Assembly (NCBI GenBank): GCA_907163375.1
Contig: CAJQUW010012903.1
Coordinates: 1 to 64,000, forward strand
DNA length: 64,000 nucleotides
Source: Prostheceraeus crozeri
Taxonomy: Eukaryota; Platyhelminthes; Polycladida; Euryleptidae
Direction of reading: 5' to 3'
The notes beneath the pieces were generated by a model that saw nothing but the letters and a program-made list of their open reading frames with translations, was not told where the DNA came from and did no database searches. A program made the position numbers and the translations under genes. Positions within the stretch are counted from its first letter, which is position 1, and each line of letters begins with the position of its first letter. This document shows, piece by piece, positions 34,607-45,902 of this stretch.

Positions 34607-36480
34607 GTGCGTACACTACATGTGTGATTGATTATTGTGAAAAGATGCCTTGTTTGTGGTCATAATTACGAACTTCATAATTTTGGGAGAAGCTTGGGTT
34701 TCAGTAGTTAAATATAATTTCTAATAATGTCATCAATATTTTTCAGCTACAAGGCCATAGCCACTATCAAGACAAAGTGAATGAGCAGCATGGCATTCTA
34801 CAGAGAACATAAAGTTTGAACTTATCCAAAGTGGCCAATTGGGAATCTTGTACATGTAATTGCAGTGACACAGCTTTTAAGAAAGTAAAAATAAAAAAGG
34901 CATATTTCAACTTATGATTTGAATGTGAAGAATGCAAATTTTTATCCACAGAACAACACTGCAAGAAAGAGAAAGGGAATGAGAGGTGTATATTTTTCTT
35001 TAAATGACAATCGAAATAACATGGGAGTTATAAAGACACAAACATGAGTGCTGAAAACATTCAAGAGTGAACTTAATACTCGTCAGAAACATGAATTGAG
35101 GTAGATCATTCACAGTATGTAGAGTTGATATGTATGTACATTTTTGGCAAAAGTGAGTTGCTTCATTTTTACGCACGTATAAGGACGCACTTACAAGTAC
35201 AACTAGGTGAGATTGATAAACGACTACTTGGGAGAAGACAGGAGAAATACTTTTTAAAAGGGAATCAGAGGTTTGAATATCCAAGAAAAGTCTTTCAGCA
35301 ACGTGGTATTTCCTGGCAGACAAGTCGGGTAAGGCAATTCCTTTGAATCTCTTCAGCATAAGTGCAAATCCGGATTTACTCATAAGTAAATAGCGGATTC
35401 AAGCATTCTGGTTTCCGGCTGGGGTGTGGCCAGTGGTTATTTAACATCCTTGCTTTTCTTAAAAGCTATGTAGCTGCATGTACAAGATATCCAAGTGGCT
35501 GCTGTAAATGTGATTCAACCCTAAGGCTGCGTTTACACGAACAACTTGATTGCTAACACTTTTCGATCCATGATGAGTCAGAAAAGAATGGCCAATCAAT
35601 GGAAGTGAAGGGATGCCTTCAATAATCGTGTTTCGTGCGTCACCAGACAATAGCAATCTAGCGAATGATTATAAAGAGAAATGCATTGATTCATCAGCTT
35701 ATGCTCCTCTGAGGGTCAATAAAAACTGTTACTTAAAGTTGCGGCTTGTTCAACTTTGTCGCCACTTTTTACTGACACTCAGATGATAATACGCTGATGA
35801 GTGATGAATCAATGCATTTCTCTTTATCAACATTCGCTAGATTGCTATTGTCTGGTGACGCTCGCGGCGCGATCATTCAAGGCATGCCTTTACTTCAATT
35901 GTTTGTCCATTCTCTTCTGGCTCATCATGGATCGAAAAGTGTCAGCAATCAAGTTCCACATGTAAACGCATCCTAAGAGACTGAGGGAAGGTCTAGTGGA
36001 CCCTTGAGCCATATTTTTCTATTTTACTTTTTTAATTAATGATACATCGGTACCCCATTTTTGATATATTGCCCATCGAAATCGGTTGAATGTGAAAGAA
36101 ATGGTGATGTTGCAAGTTTTTAAAAAATTAATAGGCCATCAATTCGATTCAATGAGTGGGCGAACATGAATAGTGAACATGTGCAGTCTTCTTCAGAGAC
36201 CCCGGCAAAGACAGATTAATAAAGAAATTTGGTTCTTATTTTTCTTTCACTTTCAAGAACTTGACGAACTGATTGTCACTACATGTACATTAAACTGCAA
36301 CTGGAAGTTGTCGTAGCCAATCATAAGCCATCGAGTCAATGGAGTCAGATTGTATGCTATTTTAGAAAGATCAAAATGCAGGATATCTATTTCAATACCG
36401 ATTATATCTACTGCACTGTTGGGATCTTCCAATACGCACCTCTAAATGAAAAAGAGTCTCTATATTCTCCTTCATTTCAG
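34607..36480. other. intron 1 of the Ig array
   Basis: 1.87 kb between exons 1 and 2. The first 30 bases resemble those after exon 2 (GTGCGTA.ACT). It holds a foldback MITE at 35525-35973; otherwise nothing is recognised. Confidence 0.7.
35525..35973. mobile_element. foldback MITE, PIF/Harbinger-like
   Basis: Two arms of about 185 bp are inverted copies of each other: 35525-35710 and 35790-35973, sharing GCGTTTACA, AACTTGATTGCT.ACACTTTT, GATCCATGATGAG, GTCACCAGACAATAGC and AAAGAGAAATGCATTGATTC. The loop is about 80 bp. Ends GGCTGC.../...GCATCC are flanked by TAA on both sides (35522-35524 and 35974-35976), the three-base target duplication typical of PIF/Harbinger. It has no coding capacity and would fold into a long hairpin if transcribed in the intron. 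Confidence 0.75.
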
Positions 36481-36765
36481 TGGTAATCAAAGGACTTCCG
36501 GGAAACCAAACAATCATTCGCAAGGCTGGTGGATCAGTTAAAGTCACATGTTCAGTGGAACCAAAATCATCAATCCAATGGAAGTACAGAATCGAGGGAG
36601 TGCTTCCTGGCTCCGAAGAACGTTCTACTTTGCCTTATCCATTGGAAGCAGGTGCTGTAAGCTCTGCCCACAATGGAAAATACATCTGCATAGCCGAATC
36701 TGGAACTGGATCAGATAGAAGAAAGATTTCTTCTTCGTTCAAAGTGGAAATTCTTGAATATCAAG
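36481..36765 (+). CDS. Ig array exon 2 (class 1-1), near-identical to exon 3
   Basis: One Ig-like domain: KGLPGNQTIIR (with an N-glycosylation sequon NQT), B-strand TCSVEPK, C-strand IQWKYR, F-strand HNGKYICIAES and G-strand SSSFKVEI. Cysteine spacing is 46 residues, as in exon 1. Acceptor TTCATTTCAG ends at 36480; donor GTGCGT starts at 36766. The first 260 coding bases are the same as those of exon 3 except one synonymous base (AGA/AGG); the last seven codons differ at a few positions. The identity stops about 22 bases upstream of the acceptor, which points to exon-limited gene conversion or strong constraint and not to a simple recent tandem duplication. Confidence 0.87.
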
Positions 36766-37453
36766 GTGCGTAGACTGTGACTGCATCTACTATGAGGTAG
36801 GTTCACACAGAGGTAGGGTGCTTAACAGACATAGACTATCACATATTTCCAACTGTGATCCTCTCAAGTAATGAATATATGGATCATGAAGGTTCAGTGC
36901 TATTTTAATTGATGGAGGCAAGAGAAAATAGTTCATATTTGCTTGATTGCTTCCTCGATTTCCGTCTCATCTTCGTGGTTCCGGGACTGCACAAAGCTGT
37001 GATGAGTCATTTCCATTTCAAAATCCTCTAGAGTCTCCAGGTTTTCTTGAATGCATGCTTTCCAGGTCCCTTTATGTATTCCTGGTGGCTGTCGACCATC
37101 GACCAATGGGTGACACACTTTATCAGATGGTGTCATCGGATGGCCATTTCTCATGACCAAAACACCGTGAACGTCTTTGCCGAAGAAAAAGGAAGCTAGG
37201 GGAGGCCACAACGTCATGTTGCTTCCTTGGTTGAAACTTTGTCCTTCAACCTGACCACTTCTCGGAAGCTCGACCAGCATCAGGCTGAATGGTCACGTTT
37301 CCGCACCAGGACTGATCTCATGCATGCTTTCTTTACGCTTCAAAAGTCAGGCTACCGGTGACTGACGGTCATTTAAAGCATTTCCACAAACAATTAGATT
37401 TTGTTTCATTGATTTTACATTCTGCAATGTCTCTATAATCTCCTTCATTTCAG
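36766..37453. other. intron 2 of the Ig array
   Basis: 688 bases, the shortest intron of the array. A 115-codon open frame runs on the minus strand (36933-37280) without recognisable domain. No transposon ends seen. Confidence 0.65.
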
Positions 37454-37738
37454 TGGTAATCAAAGGACTTCCGGGAAACCAAACAATCATTCGCAAGGCT
37501 GGTGGATCAGTTAAAGTCACATGTTCAGTGGAACCAAAATCATCAATCCAATGGAAGTACAGAATCGAGGGAGTGCTTCCTGGCTCCGAAGAACGTTCTA
37601 CTTTGCCTTATCCATTGGAAGCAGGTGCTGTAAGCTCTGCCCACAATGGAAAATACATCTGCATAGCCGAATCTGGAACTGGATCAGATAGAAGGAAGAT
37701 TTCTTCTTCGTTCAAAGTGGAAATTCCTGAACATCAAA
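37454..37738 (+). CDS. Ig array exon 3 (class 1-1), near-identical to exon 2
   Basis: It encodes the same domain as exon 2 up to the G strand (KVEIPEHQ in place of KVEILEYQ). Acceptor CTTCATTTCAG ends at 37453; donor GTATGT starts at 37739, a different donor from exon 2. A transcript holding both exons would carry two practically equal domains in a row; a transcript with only one of them would be hard to tell apart. Both exons keep frame with all neighbours, so either arrangement is possible. Confidence 0.87.
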
Positions 37739-39305
37739 GTATGTAAACGATGATTGCATTTAGTCAATTGATCGAGCTGTTGCATTTACTGACAGTAATA
37801 CTGAAAAACATCGGCTTGCATATACTCTCTTTACATATCAAAATATATTAATATAGGTATCTTATCTTCTATTTTACGTGTGCTACAGTTAAGGTAGCGC
37901 GTAAATAATTGACTGATTGTGCAGTCCATGTGTTTAACTTACATAATTCAATTAATATTAGAAATATCAGAAATGTTGTGTCAAGCCAAATGTTTATATA
38001 TACATAAGGTGGTTCACTTCATCGACACGGTCGATGCATTGAAACTATATTGGGTTTTTCATCGACAGGTGAATGATATTCTCTCAAGAGCATCCATGGA
38101 TGGCTAAATACATAAATTATTCAGTAATTCATAGACATAAAGGCATGATGTCTTTCAGCTTTAGCAGGGACTCTAATGTCTGATGATTCTGGACATTGAT
38201 GAAACGACCGGTCAACGAAGTGACGCTATCAATTAAGTGAACCACAAGCATGTATGTGATATATATATATATACATACATCTATTTCTTCGAAATCATTG
38301 TGTACTATAATTTTTCTATCATTCTCGCATGTCTTTGCTTTGCGTAATGAAATAATTCAGCTGCAAGCATCTGGGTTAGCAGTGCAATAAAAGACGATAA
38401 TGTCCCGCGCATAGAGTACGTAGGCCTATATAGTAGGTACAGTGTCGACTCAAAAAAATATCTGCATACAGTAAAATTTTTTATATGAGAGGATTTCGTT
38501 TTTTGCGGAGATCACGTTCCTGCGGTCCAAAAAATTATTTAAGCAGTTTTTAAGAAGCTAAATTTTTGTAAATAATACGAGCCATTAAGATGAACACGAT
38601 ATGTCAGTAGTAGGAGGCATGTCGGATATCGAAGAGAATAAATATCTGTTAACAAGCATCTTATCAAGGGATCAAGCTGATTGTCCAGGGAATTTCATGA
38701 ACTACATTGTAATGGAATTCTTCATGAAAAAGTCACGATCTTATTGTGCTTTATTGGCTGAAATTTCAAGTTTTTAATCTAATTTTCATCGGCATGATTT
38801 TTGATTCACTAATTTTGTTTCATTTCTTGAATCTGAACGTTATGTGGACCCAACATTTACATCTTTTGACCTATCGCATTGCTAATCTAAAAACAATTAC
38901 CTTTCCAAGGCTGTCATGACACCTACGATCTGTAAAACACTATCATTCCATCTGCATTGGTATCATGATCAGTCAATTCCGCGATCATTTCTTCAAAGCT
39001 GCACAAATTTGCATATCTCACATTTGGCAGCAATACCCATCTGTGTTCGCCTCGAATTCATCTAAGAAAATCGAAATTGTATGCACATTGGGGATTTGAT
39101 AAATTCTCAGTTGCTACTCTACCTAATTAATATTTACTCTATGTTCTTACGTTAAACGGCACTAAATCGCATTTCTACCGATATGAATTTGCGTATCTGA
39201 ATTAAATGGAAATGCAACTATTTGAGAATGACGTATTTCATCGAAATAGCTGAGCAGAAGCGCAAAATATGCAACGTACAATTGTTTCCATCTTCTGCAT
39301 TTCAG
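37739..39305. other. intron 3 of the Ig array
   Basis: 1.57 kb. It contains a (TA)n stretch at 38260-38275 and the segment 38464-39150 that is shared with 3519-3975 and 5765-5995 in the left block. No gene. Confidence 0.65.
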
Positions 39306-39581
39306 TCGCAATTGAAGGCATTCCAAACGACAAAGTCATTCGAACCGGTAGAGATTCAGCCGCAGTTATATGTTCAGTGATGCCAAAATCAGCGAGATGG
39401 GAGTACAGTTGGGTATGGGAACGTCCCGACGGAAAGAAGAGAAGTTTTGGTTCGAGTTTGCCGTCAGTATATTTCAACTATCACTACAATGGCAAATACA
39501 CTTGTACAGCCAAGCCGATGGCTGGTCTACAGGCGAAGACACTATCTTCTTCGTTCATCATCAATATCACTCGTGATCTCC
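39306..39581 (+). CDS. Ig array exon 4 (class 1-1)
   Basis: One Ig-like domain: IEGIPNDKVIRTG at the start, B-strand VICSVMPKS, core Trp in RWEYSWVW, the turn ERPDGKK, F-strand YNGKYTCTAK and G-strand LSSSFIINI, followed by a sequon (NIT). The turn RPDG and the W.YSW pattern link it to exons 5 and 6. Acceptor GCATTTCAG ends at 39305; donor GTACGT starts at 39582. The exon is 276 nt. The split codon has C as its last base where the other exons mostly end in G or A. Confidence 0.85.
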
Positions 39582-41075
39582 GTACGTAAGCTATTATTGT
39601 CTCTGAATCTAGCAACTCCACAGTAATTAAAGGATAATGGGTCTTCAAAACTGTACTCAAGAATCCCAAGCTAAATGACAATAGGTTAAATTGAATAATT
39701 CAAGAACTGATATTTTTTACTTTTCAAACGTATAAGAAAATAAAATTGCTACTCCTTCGAAGGATTATTCAAGATTGACTCATCAACACTTTGACAACTG
39801 TCTGAGACTAAAATATCAGGGTTACTAATTTACGGGATGAAGTATCTCTAGGAGGATGTACATGTGCATATGCCTATGTACATGCAACACGGTCGAGAGG
39901 CAGTTAATTAAAGATGACTGACCCAATTCATGTTTTCAGGACAGTCTGTTTGTTTACCTGCAATAATAACATCAGCTGGCATGACGCTTTCATTATCATA
40001 AAGAGCAAAAAGCGACAAGCTATTGGTTACGAGGAATGTCGCATTTCTGGTTACTCTGAAAGATGTCGGCCTTTAAAGTGCAATAAAATTCATAAAATTG
40101 ACAGATCTTATTTTGAGTGATTAAATGAATATTAGATCATCACGATATTAAGTGCACCAAACTCGGAAGTACATGGATCTATATAAACAAATGTAATTTT
40201 GCGATGCTGGACACCCCGTTGCTTGCAAGACGACTAGAACTATTGCTTATGATTTGTCGTTTTACTGATATTGAGTGACAATCCATAAATTGAAATAACG
40301 AGATACCCGTGTACGAATTTAGGAAGAAAGCGTCAGTAGCTTTCGCACAAATCGTGTAGGCATTTGGTTGAGAGTATGTAGGGAACAGTAGCTTCGGTGA
40401 ACGACAATCATGGTAAGCACAGCAAATGCCAGCAGCGTAGTCAGCTTCATCTTCTACTTTCATGTTTTCTTTCCCTGCCAATAAATTCTGAATTATTTTT
40501 TTGCGCATTTGTTTTCATTTTGATTTGGTTATACACTAAAATTTGGAAATTTCAGGTTTTCTGCAAAGTTGCTGATCCACACTGTACAGATATACATGTA
40601 GACATTTATTTCACAGCAAGAATTATAGAATTGCTAAATCCAACATGTTTTTGAAATTGAATGTTAGAGGAAATCATCGGCATGGGAAAAGAAGAGTATT
40701 CGGAAAGTGCCAACTGCTATCAAATATCATCACTTATTGACAAGGCAAATTATTAATGATTGCGTGTGAAATGACTTGTCGAATTTAATTAAGTGAGTGA
40801 TACTTGCACGTGAATTAACTTGTCTAAGTCAATGAAGTGAGTGATGATTGCGCGTCAGTCAAACAACTTTCGCAGTAAGCAATAAAACTAACCTCAGGCT
40901 TGTGACTATCCTGTAGGCATATCACTAGTCCTCTCTAGTGGCACTAGTCATAGCACTACAGAACCTCTCCTGACAGGCATTTCGAGTTTTGTAGATCCGC
41001 ACAAATGAAAACTTTGCGCATTTGTTGTTTCACTTCTTCTTTCACCGCTGTATGATTCCAACCTCTCCATTTCAG
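39582..41075. other. intron 4 of the Ig array
   Basis: 1.49 kb, no recognisable gene, transposon end or tandem repeat; several 60-100 codon frames without motif. Confidence 0.6.
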
Positions 41076-41378
41076 CTAAAGTAGAAATCAAGGGTATTCC
41101 TGGTGACAAACCTGTCATTAAAACTGGCGGTACAGTGCTCACACTTGAATGCTCAATCAAATCATCAACAACACCATTGGACAAATGGAAGTACGCTTGG
41201 ATTTTGAAACGGCCTGATGGTACAGAGAAAAGCTTTATGGATTCGAAGATAACACTTAGGGATATCAGTTACAGTGACAATGGCAAATATACATGCAAGG
41301 CCAGAAGATCAATTCCAAAAGATATTCCAGCAGAGAAGACTGATTCCTTTTTCGAAGTGATGATTCCACTACCTCACG
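41076..41378 (+). CDS. Ig array exon 5 (class 1-1)
   Basis: One Ig-like domain, 303 nt: VEIKGIPGDKPVIKTGG, B-strand LECSIKSS, core WKYAWILKRPDG, F-strand YSDNGKYTCKARRS, and a G strand ending FFEVMIPL. It has a longer B-C loop (TTPLDK) than exons 1-4. Acceptor CCATTTCAG ends at 41075; donor GTAAGT (41379) is the best match to the consensus in the array. No membrane segment follows in frame: reading on into the intron gives only a short tail and a stop near 41449. Confidence 0.87.
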
Positions 41379-41443
41379 GTAAGTTGCAACTTGTTTTATA
41401 CCGATCTAAAAGTAAAAATAAGCTGGAACGAAATTCATCAATG

Positions 41444-41945
41444 TTCTAATGATTCAATGACTCCGGCTTACAAGAGGTCAAAATGATATTTCAATGAGCC
41501 TTGCTCTTGGTACCACCATGAAAACATTGGCTGGCCAGCTGGGAATCGAACCTAGACTTCGAACTGCTAACGCGGCATGAAGATCACCAAGACCAGTGAA
41601 GCTCACCCTTCATGATCGTGTCAAGAGCAAGTAAAGCTTTCAACGCGCATTATGACGTTACCTTCCGCAACCGCTTCCAGACGACCTCGGACAATCGATC
41701 TAATGATTCAATGCCTCCAGCTTACACGAGGTCGAAATGATATTTCAATGCGCCTTGCTCTTGGCACCGCCATGAAAAAATGACTTTCCGGCTGGGAATC
41801 GAAACCAGTCTTCGAACAACAAACGCAGCATGAAGATCACCAAGATCAGCGAAGCACACCCTCTATGAAATATCATTTCGACCTGGTGTAAGCCGGAGGC
41901 ATTGAATCATTAGATCGATTGTCCAAGGTCACCTGGAAGCGGTTG
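41444..41945. repeat. tRNA-like repeat and foldback element in intron 5
   Basis: A foldback unit has arms 41668-41747 and 41866-41945 (shared CAACCGCTTCCAG, GGACAATCGATCTAATGATT, TCGAAATGATATTTCA). A second, partial direct copy lies at 41444-41640. Within the body the reverse strand of both copies carries a B-box-like sequence (41541-41552 reads GGGAATCGAACC, complement GGTTCGATTCCC), suggesting a tRNA-like core. It is either a SINE captured inside a MITE or an inverted pair of SINEs; I cannot decide. Confidence 0.6.
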
Positions 41946-42779
41946 CTATTTATCAATGTTGCTCATTTGGAGAATCATGAAACACCAGTTCAAAAGCAAA
42001 AGCTTGACTCATTTCATCCCCCATGTGCCTGACCATGTGATGTGTTCCCGGAACTTGTTATGTAAAAGTTTTTACGGAATATCTGAAGTTTCTCCTTGCA
42101 AGTGAACCATATCTCCAGATGTTTTAGAAGAGGTTACAAGTTGAAGTTTCTGCTACTGACGAAGTTGTCGAAACACAAAACGTAAATTCAAAAAGAGTGT
42201 GGCAAAAAGTTTTGATAAACTGTTTCCTTTTCTTGTAGACTTTTTTTACTCTTCAGGCTGATTTCCAATGGGTCGCGTGTCGTAACGCCGTTTTCTGCAA
42301 TAGCGCGCTCTGGTTGATCAATGTTTTACGCAGGGGAACTTCAACTCGTAAGACAGTTTCCAATCAATGTCTGCTGCTTTGCCGTGCGTGTCACCCTTGC
42401 GACGTCGCATGTAATGTAGTGCTCATTGTGACTTCAGATATTGCAGCGCCATGATCGTCCAGCGATCTTATCGCAAGAAAAAGGGAAGATAATTGTGCGA
42501 CGTCTAATTTCACGTGACAGCGCAGGCGGTGAAGCGACCTACGACCCATTGGAAACGAGCCTTTATTACGAGTATTTATGGCATCGGTCTTAGCAACCCT
42601 TTCAGTTATCGAAGCTCGATTTGTATTCATGCTCTAGCTCGTTAAAAGTCGTTAAGTAAAAATTATTCAACATCTGCTATTTCTAGCTTCTGAGAGCTCC
42701 AATTTAATGTCGCATTGAAACAGTTCAGAAGTTCGTTGATCATTCAGCATGTGAACAATTTTAATTCCTGCGTTGAAAA

Positions 42780-43400
42780 TGCACAGAAAAATAATAATAA
42801 TAAGCTCTTATTTTCAAAAATCAATGTCTTAGTATTGAGACATATAGTAATCTTAGTCATCTTAGTAATCGTGAGACATGTAGTACAACGGCAAGAAATA
42901 CATTTGTAAAAATGAAGTTATAACAAAGTAATAAGTAATGCTGAATGAAACTCAATATACACAAAATCCATGATTGAATAGCTTTGACATGCTTATAATG
43001 AAACTGCCGTCGCTAGGAGTAGTTGTGATCGTAGGGAGTCGAAACTGTTTGGAATTGACCATGACTGGTAATGCAAGATGATGGGGAGGATGTGTTGAGT
43101 CTGAAACAATTCGTTGAAAAAGCTTGAAACTAATTACTTTGCGGCGATAATCACATTTGACAATCACATTGGGAATTCCCGCATATAATCAAATGAGTTC
43201 GTCTCTGAATTCTCTCAATATTTTCTTGCAATGTCCTGAACAGTTCAACAAACAAAGGGCCCCGTATTCCAGAGTACTCCGAATGCAATTTTGACACATC
43301 AATGTTAGCTGATGAGCGGATTAGCAAAATGAGCGGAGCTGACACGTGAGAGGAACGTTGAATGAGCTTCGGCGACGAAAATTGCGTCAAACGCTAGTGA
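42780..43400 (-). mobile_element. LINE 3' fragment
   Basis: The minus strand carries a reverse transcriptase C-terminal end: a V-R-S-x-LEYGALC-like block near 43320-43260, then FVELFRTLQENIERIQRR (43260-43205, family form QKNIDxLEKIQRRA). Lower down, near 43110-42975, come FQRIVSDSTHPPHHL and SFIISMSKLFN. The element ends towards 42787-42803 in a TAA-type microsatellite preceded by a TTATTTTCA-like 3' end, as in the LINE at 57.8 kb. It is frameshifted and 5' truncated. Confidence 0.7.
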
Positions 43401-45599
43401 CAGACGCCGACAGAGATGGAGCCATGTCTGCGCGCTTGGGTATAGAGATGAAATTCCACAAAGCTGGTGGTCATGGCTGGAAATAGTCTCGAGGGGTAGG
43501 AACATATATTTTCCATTGAGCGCAATACAAAGTCAAGTCTGAATTCTGACCAGCCTGAAGATTGACACCACAATAAATGCACACCATCAATAATTTCAGA
43601 TCGTGAGAAGTCAAGCGGTGTGAAAATGTTTCCATTTGACGAAGTCATCACGGAGAAAAATGAGTCAAAGACATGATAACCACATTATATTTCTCACTTA
43701 ATAGTCTTGCCCGCAATCTGACTGTTTAGATTCGTGTGTTTGCCGAAGAGAGCTACTTCTGCAACAAGCACGCTTGACCAATTACGAAAGCAAAAGGGAG
43801 ACGAATCTCTATCGTTTGCTCTCATTGCATTCAATGACAGGGAAAGGATTATACTGTATCTGCTCTAGACTAACCCATGCGCAAATGAATCCATCTCTGT
43901 GCTGACACCGAAATAGAGCGTCGGTGTCGAACTTAACAATTTTAAGTGTGAAAAGGCTTTACAAGTACTTTTATGAAATGACACTGACTCCAAATGCAAC
44001 CGAATAGAACTCTTTGTCAAACTTATTTAGTTATGTTCATGAAGGAATAGATCCCTCTATTTCTTTAATAAATTTTCGTGTTTTCAAACACATGCATGAA
44101 TGATGTAAATGTAAATATATTTGAACAGTTCAACGTGAATGCATTGAACTGACTTTCAACTATTTTTAAACAAAATATTGCCAATTACTTCATATTTTAA
44201 TTGATGCAGTACGTCCGCTACTCGCATAATCATGGAAAGTTTAAACCGATGCATAACAAGAAATAAGAATGTTCTTTTACAAAGTTACAAGGTGAAGCAA
44301 GATTTATAATGCTTTAACACGCTAATGATGACCGTTCGCTGGTTTCAAAAATATTCAAAAATAATCGAAGGGCGATTGTTCTTCGTCGATGCGATGGGAC
44401 TCTTAGAAATTCACATAGAAAACACTCATAGAAATTCACAAATCACTTAGCATTCAGTTTTTAATGGAATAAATAAATGAAATATATTTTCTTCTTTTTT
44501 TTATTATCTATGGCATGGTGCATTTTTAAACAGAGGAAACTCTAAATGCTTACTTAAACGTATTTTGCCGTATTCTTTAGAAATTTTCTACATTAAGTAC
44601 AATAATTGTATTATTTACATTTATGTGAATGCAGTCATGGACGTTTTACCGGTTACTCCTTTTATATATAGCACATAATGACACAGATATTTTTAGAAAA
44701 AAAGAAAGACAATTGATTGCTTTATTCATCCTAAATTGAATGCCAATTTATTTTTGATCTTCTATGAGTATGATATGCTTAAATTATCATTCAAAATAGT
44801 TTTCTGTCACTTTTACAATTGTAAAAATCAGCTCATTTCTACATCGATTTCAATAAGATGCAGTCTTCCATAAAGTCGCAAAACCTTGGTTACTCATTCT
44901 CACTTTTTTGGATATTTGGAATTATTAGTATTATCATACCAAATGCCTTCCAGTTTAATGGATACAGCTTGTACAAGTTACTCATCATTGAAAATTTGCA
45001 AGAAAATCTCTTAAAACTCCCATGAATTCTGCGCACATACGGCATCACTCAAGTTACAAAATAAGACAGCACTTAAACGTAATTTCCGGGAAGCAACCTT
45101 AAATGTCTTTCGCTTGAAGAATCCATGCTTAAAAGCGACAAGTCTTTTTTAATGCCATACAATGCTGGTCAGCAGATGAACCAAAATGTAATCACAGACC
45201 CCTTCGAGATCTGATTGAAAGTGCTATGCATGTCAGGAGATAGCCCTTTATTCAGCATTTTCGACAGTTTTTGAATGTGACCAGAAGAATATTGATGCTG
45301 AACAGATGCTTGTCATGGCCCAACTAATTTAGTATGCTACAGTAACGCAAGAATTTTCCTAATGAGCTCTTCATTTCAGTAAGTCTTCTACGTTGGCACA
45401 AAACATCGAACATCGAACATGTGCAATTTGATCTAGAGATACACGCTGCTGAATGTTTTTGATTAAGTTAGTAGGTTTTCTTAAGAATTTCATCAAAGAA
45501 TTTTTTTATACTCCAATAACTACCGTTTGATATTGTACCGCTTGTCGTGATGCACACGTTGATGCAATGGATGTGAATATTCCATATTCTACATTGCAG
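43401..45599. other. intron 5, remaining part
   Basis: About 2.2 kb with no gene. It is strongly AT-rich between 44400 and 44900; no repeat partner recognised. Confidence 0.5.
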
Positions 45600-45902
45600 C
45601 TACAGTCATAATCGAGAAATATTCTGGAAAAACTATTCGAATCGGTGGTAAATCATTGCGACCCAAATGCAAAGCGCTATCATCATTAAGCGAACAAGGT
45701 GAATGGATATATACTTGGTTCAGAAAAAGTCCTGACGGTGCAGAAGAAGAGATTCCTGATTCTGACATGATCATAAATAAACTCGACTACGTCTACAACG
45801 GCAACTACACGTGCAAAGCCAGACGATTGATTGAACGAGTAATGGCGTGGGAGTCTGGTTCTTCTTGGTTTGAGGTGGACATTCCGAAACCTTCTGTTGA
45901 CA
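45600..45902 (+). CDS. Ig array exon 6 (class 1-1)
   Basis: One Ig-like domain of 303 nt: VIIEKYSGKTIRIGGKS, B-strand RPKCKALSS, core EWIYTWFRKSPDGAEEE, F-strand YNGNYTCKARRL (containing the sequon NYT), and an unusually long G-strand region with WESGSSWFEVDIP. The KARR after the second cysteine is shared with exon 5, making 5 and 6 a closer pair. The first codons lack the KG(I/L)PG motif of exons 1-5. Acceptor ACATTGCAG ends at 45599; donor GTACGT starts at 45903. Confidence 0.85.

Noticed and set aside
34321-34665. Single-exon proteins starting at the first codon of each Ig exon
   Set aside because: Every Ig frame begins exactly at an acceptor AG and continues past a donor GT only briefly before a stop; homology ends at the splice sites, so these are exons, not genes.
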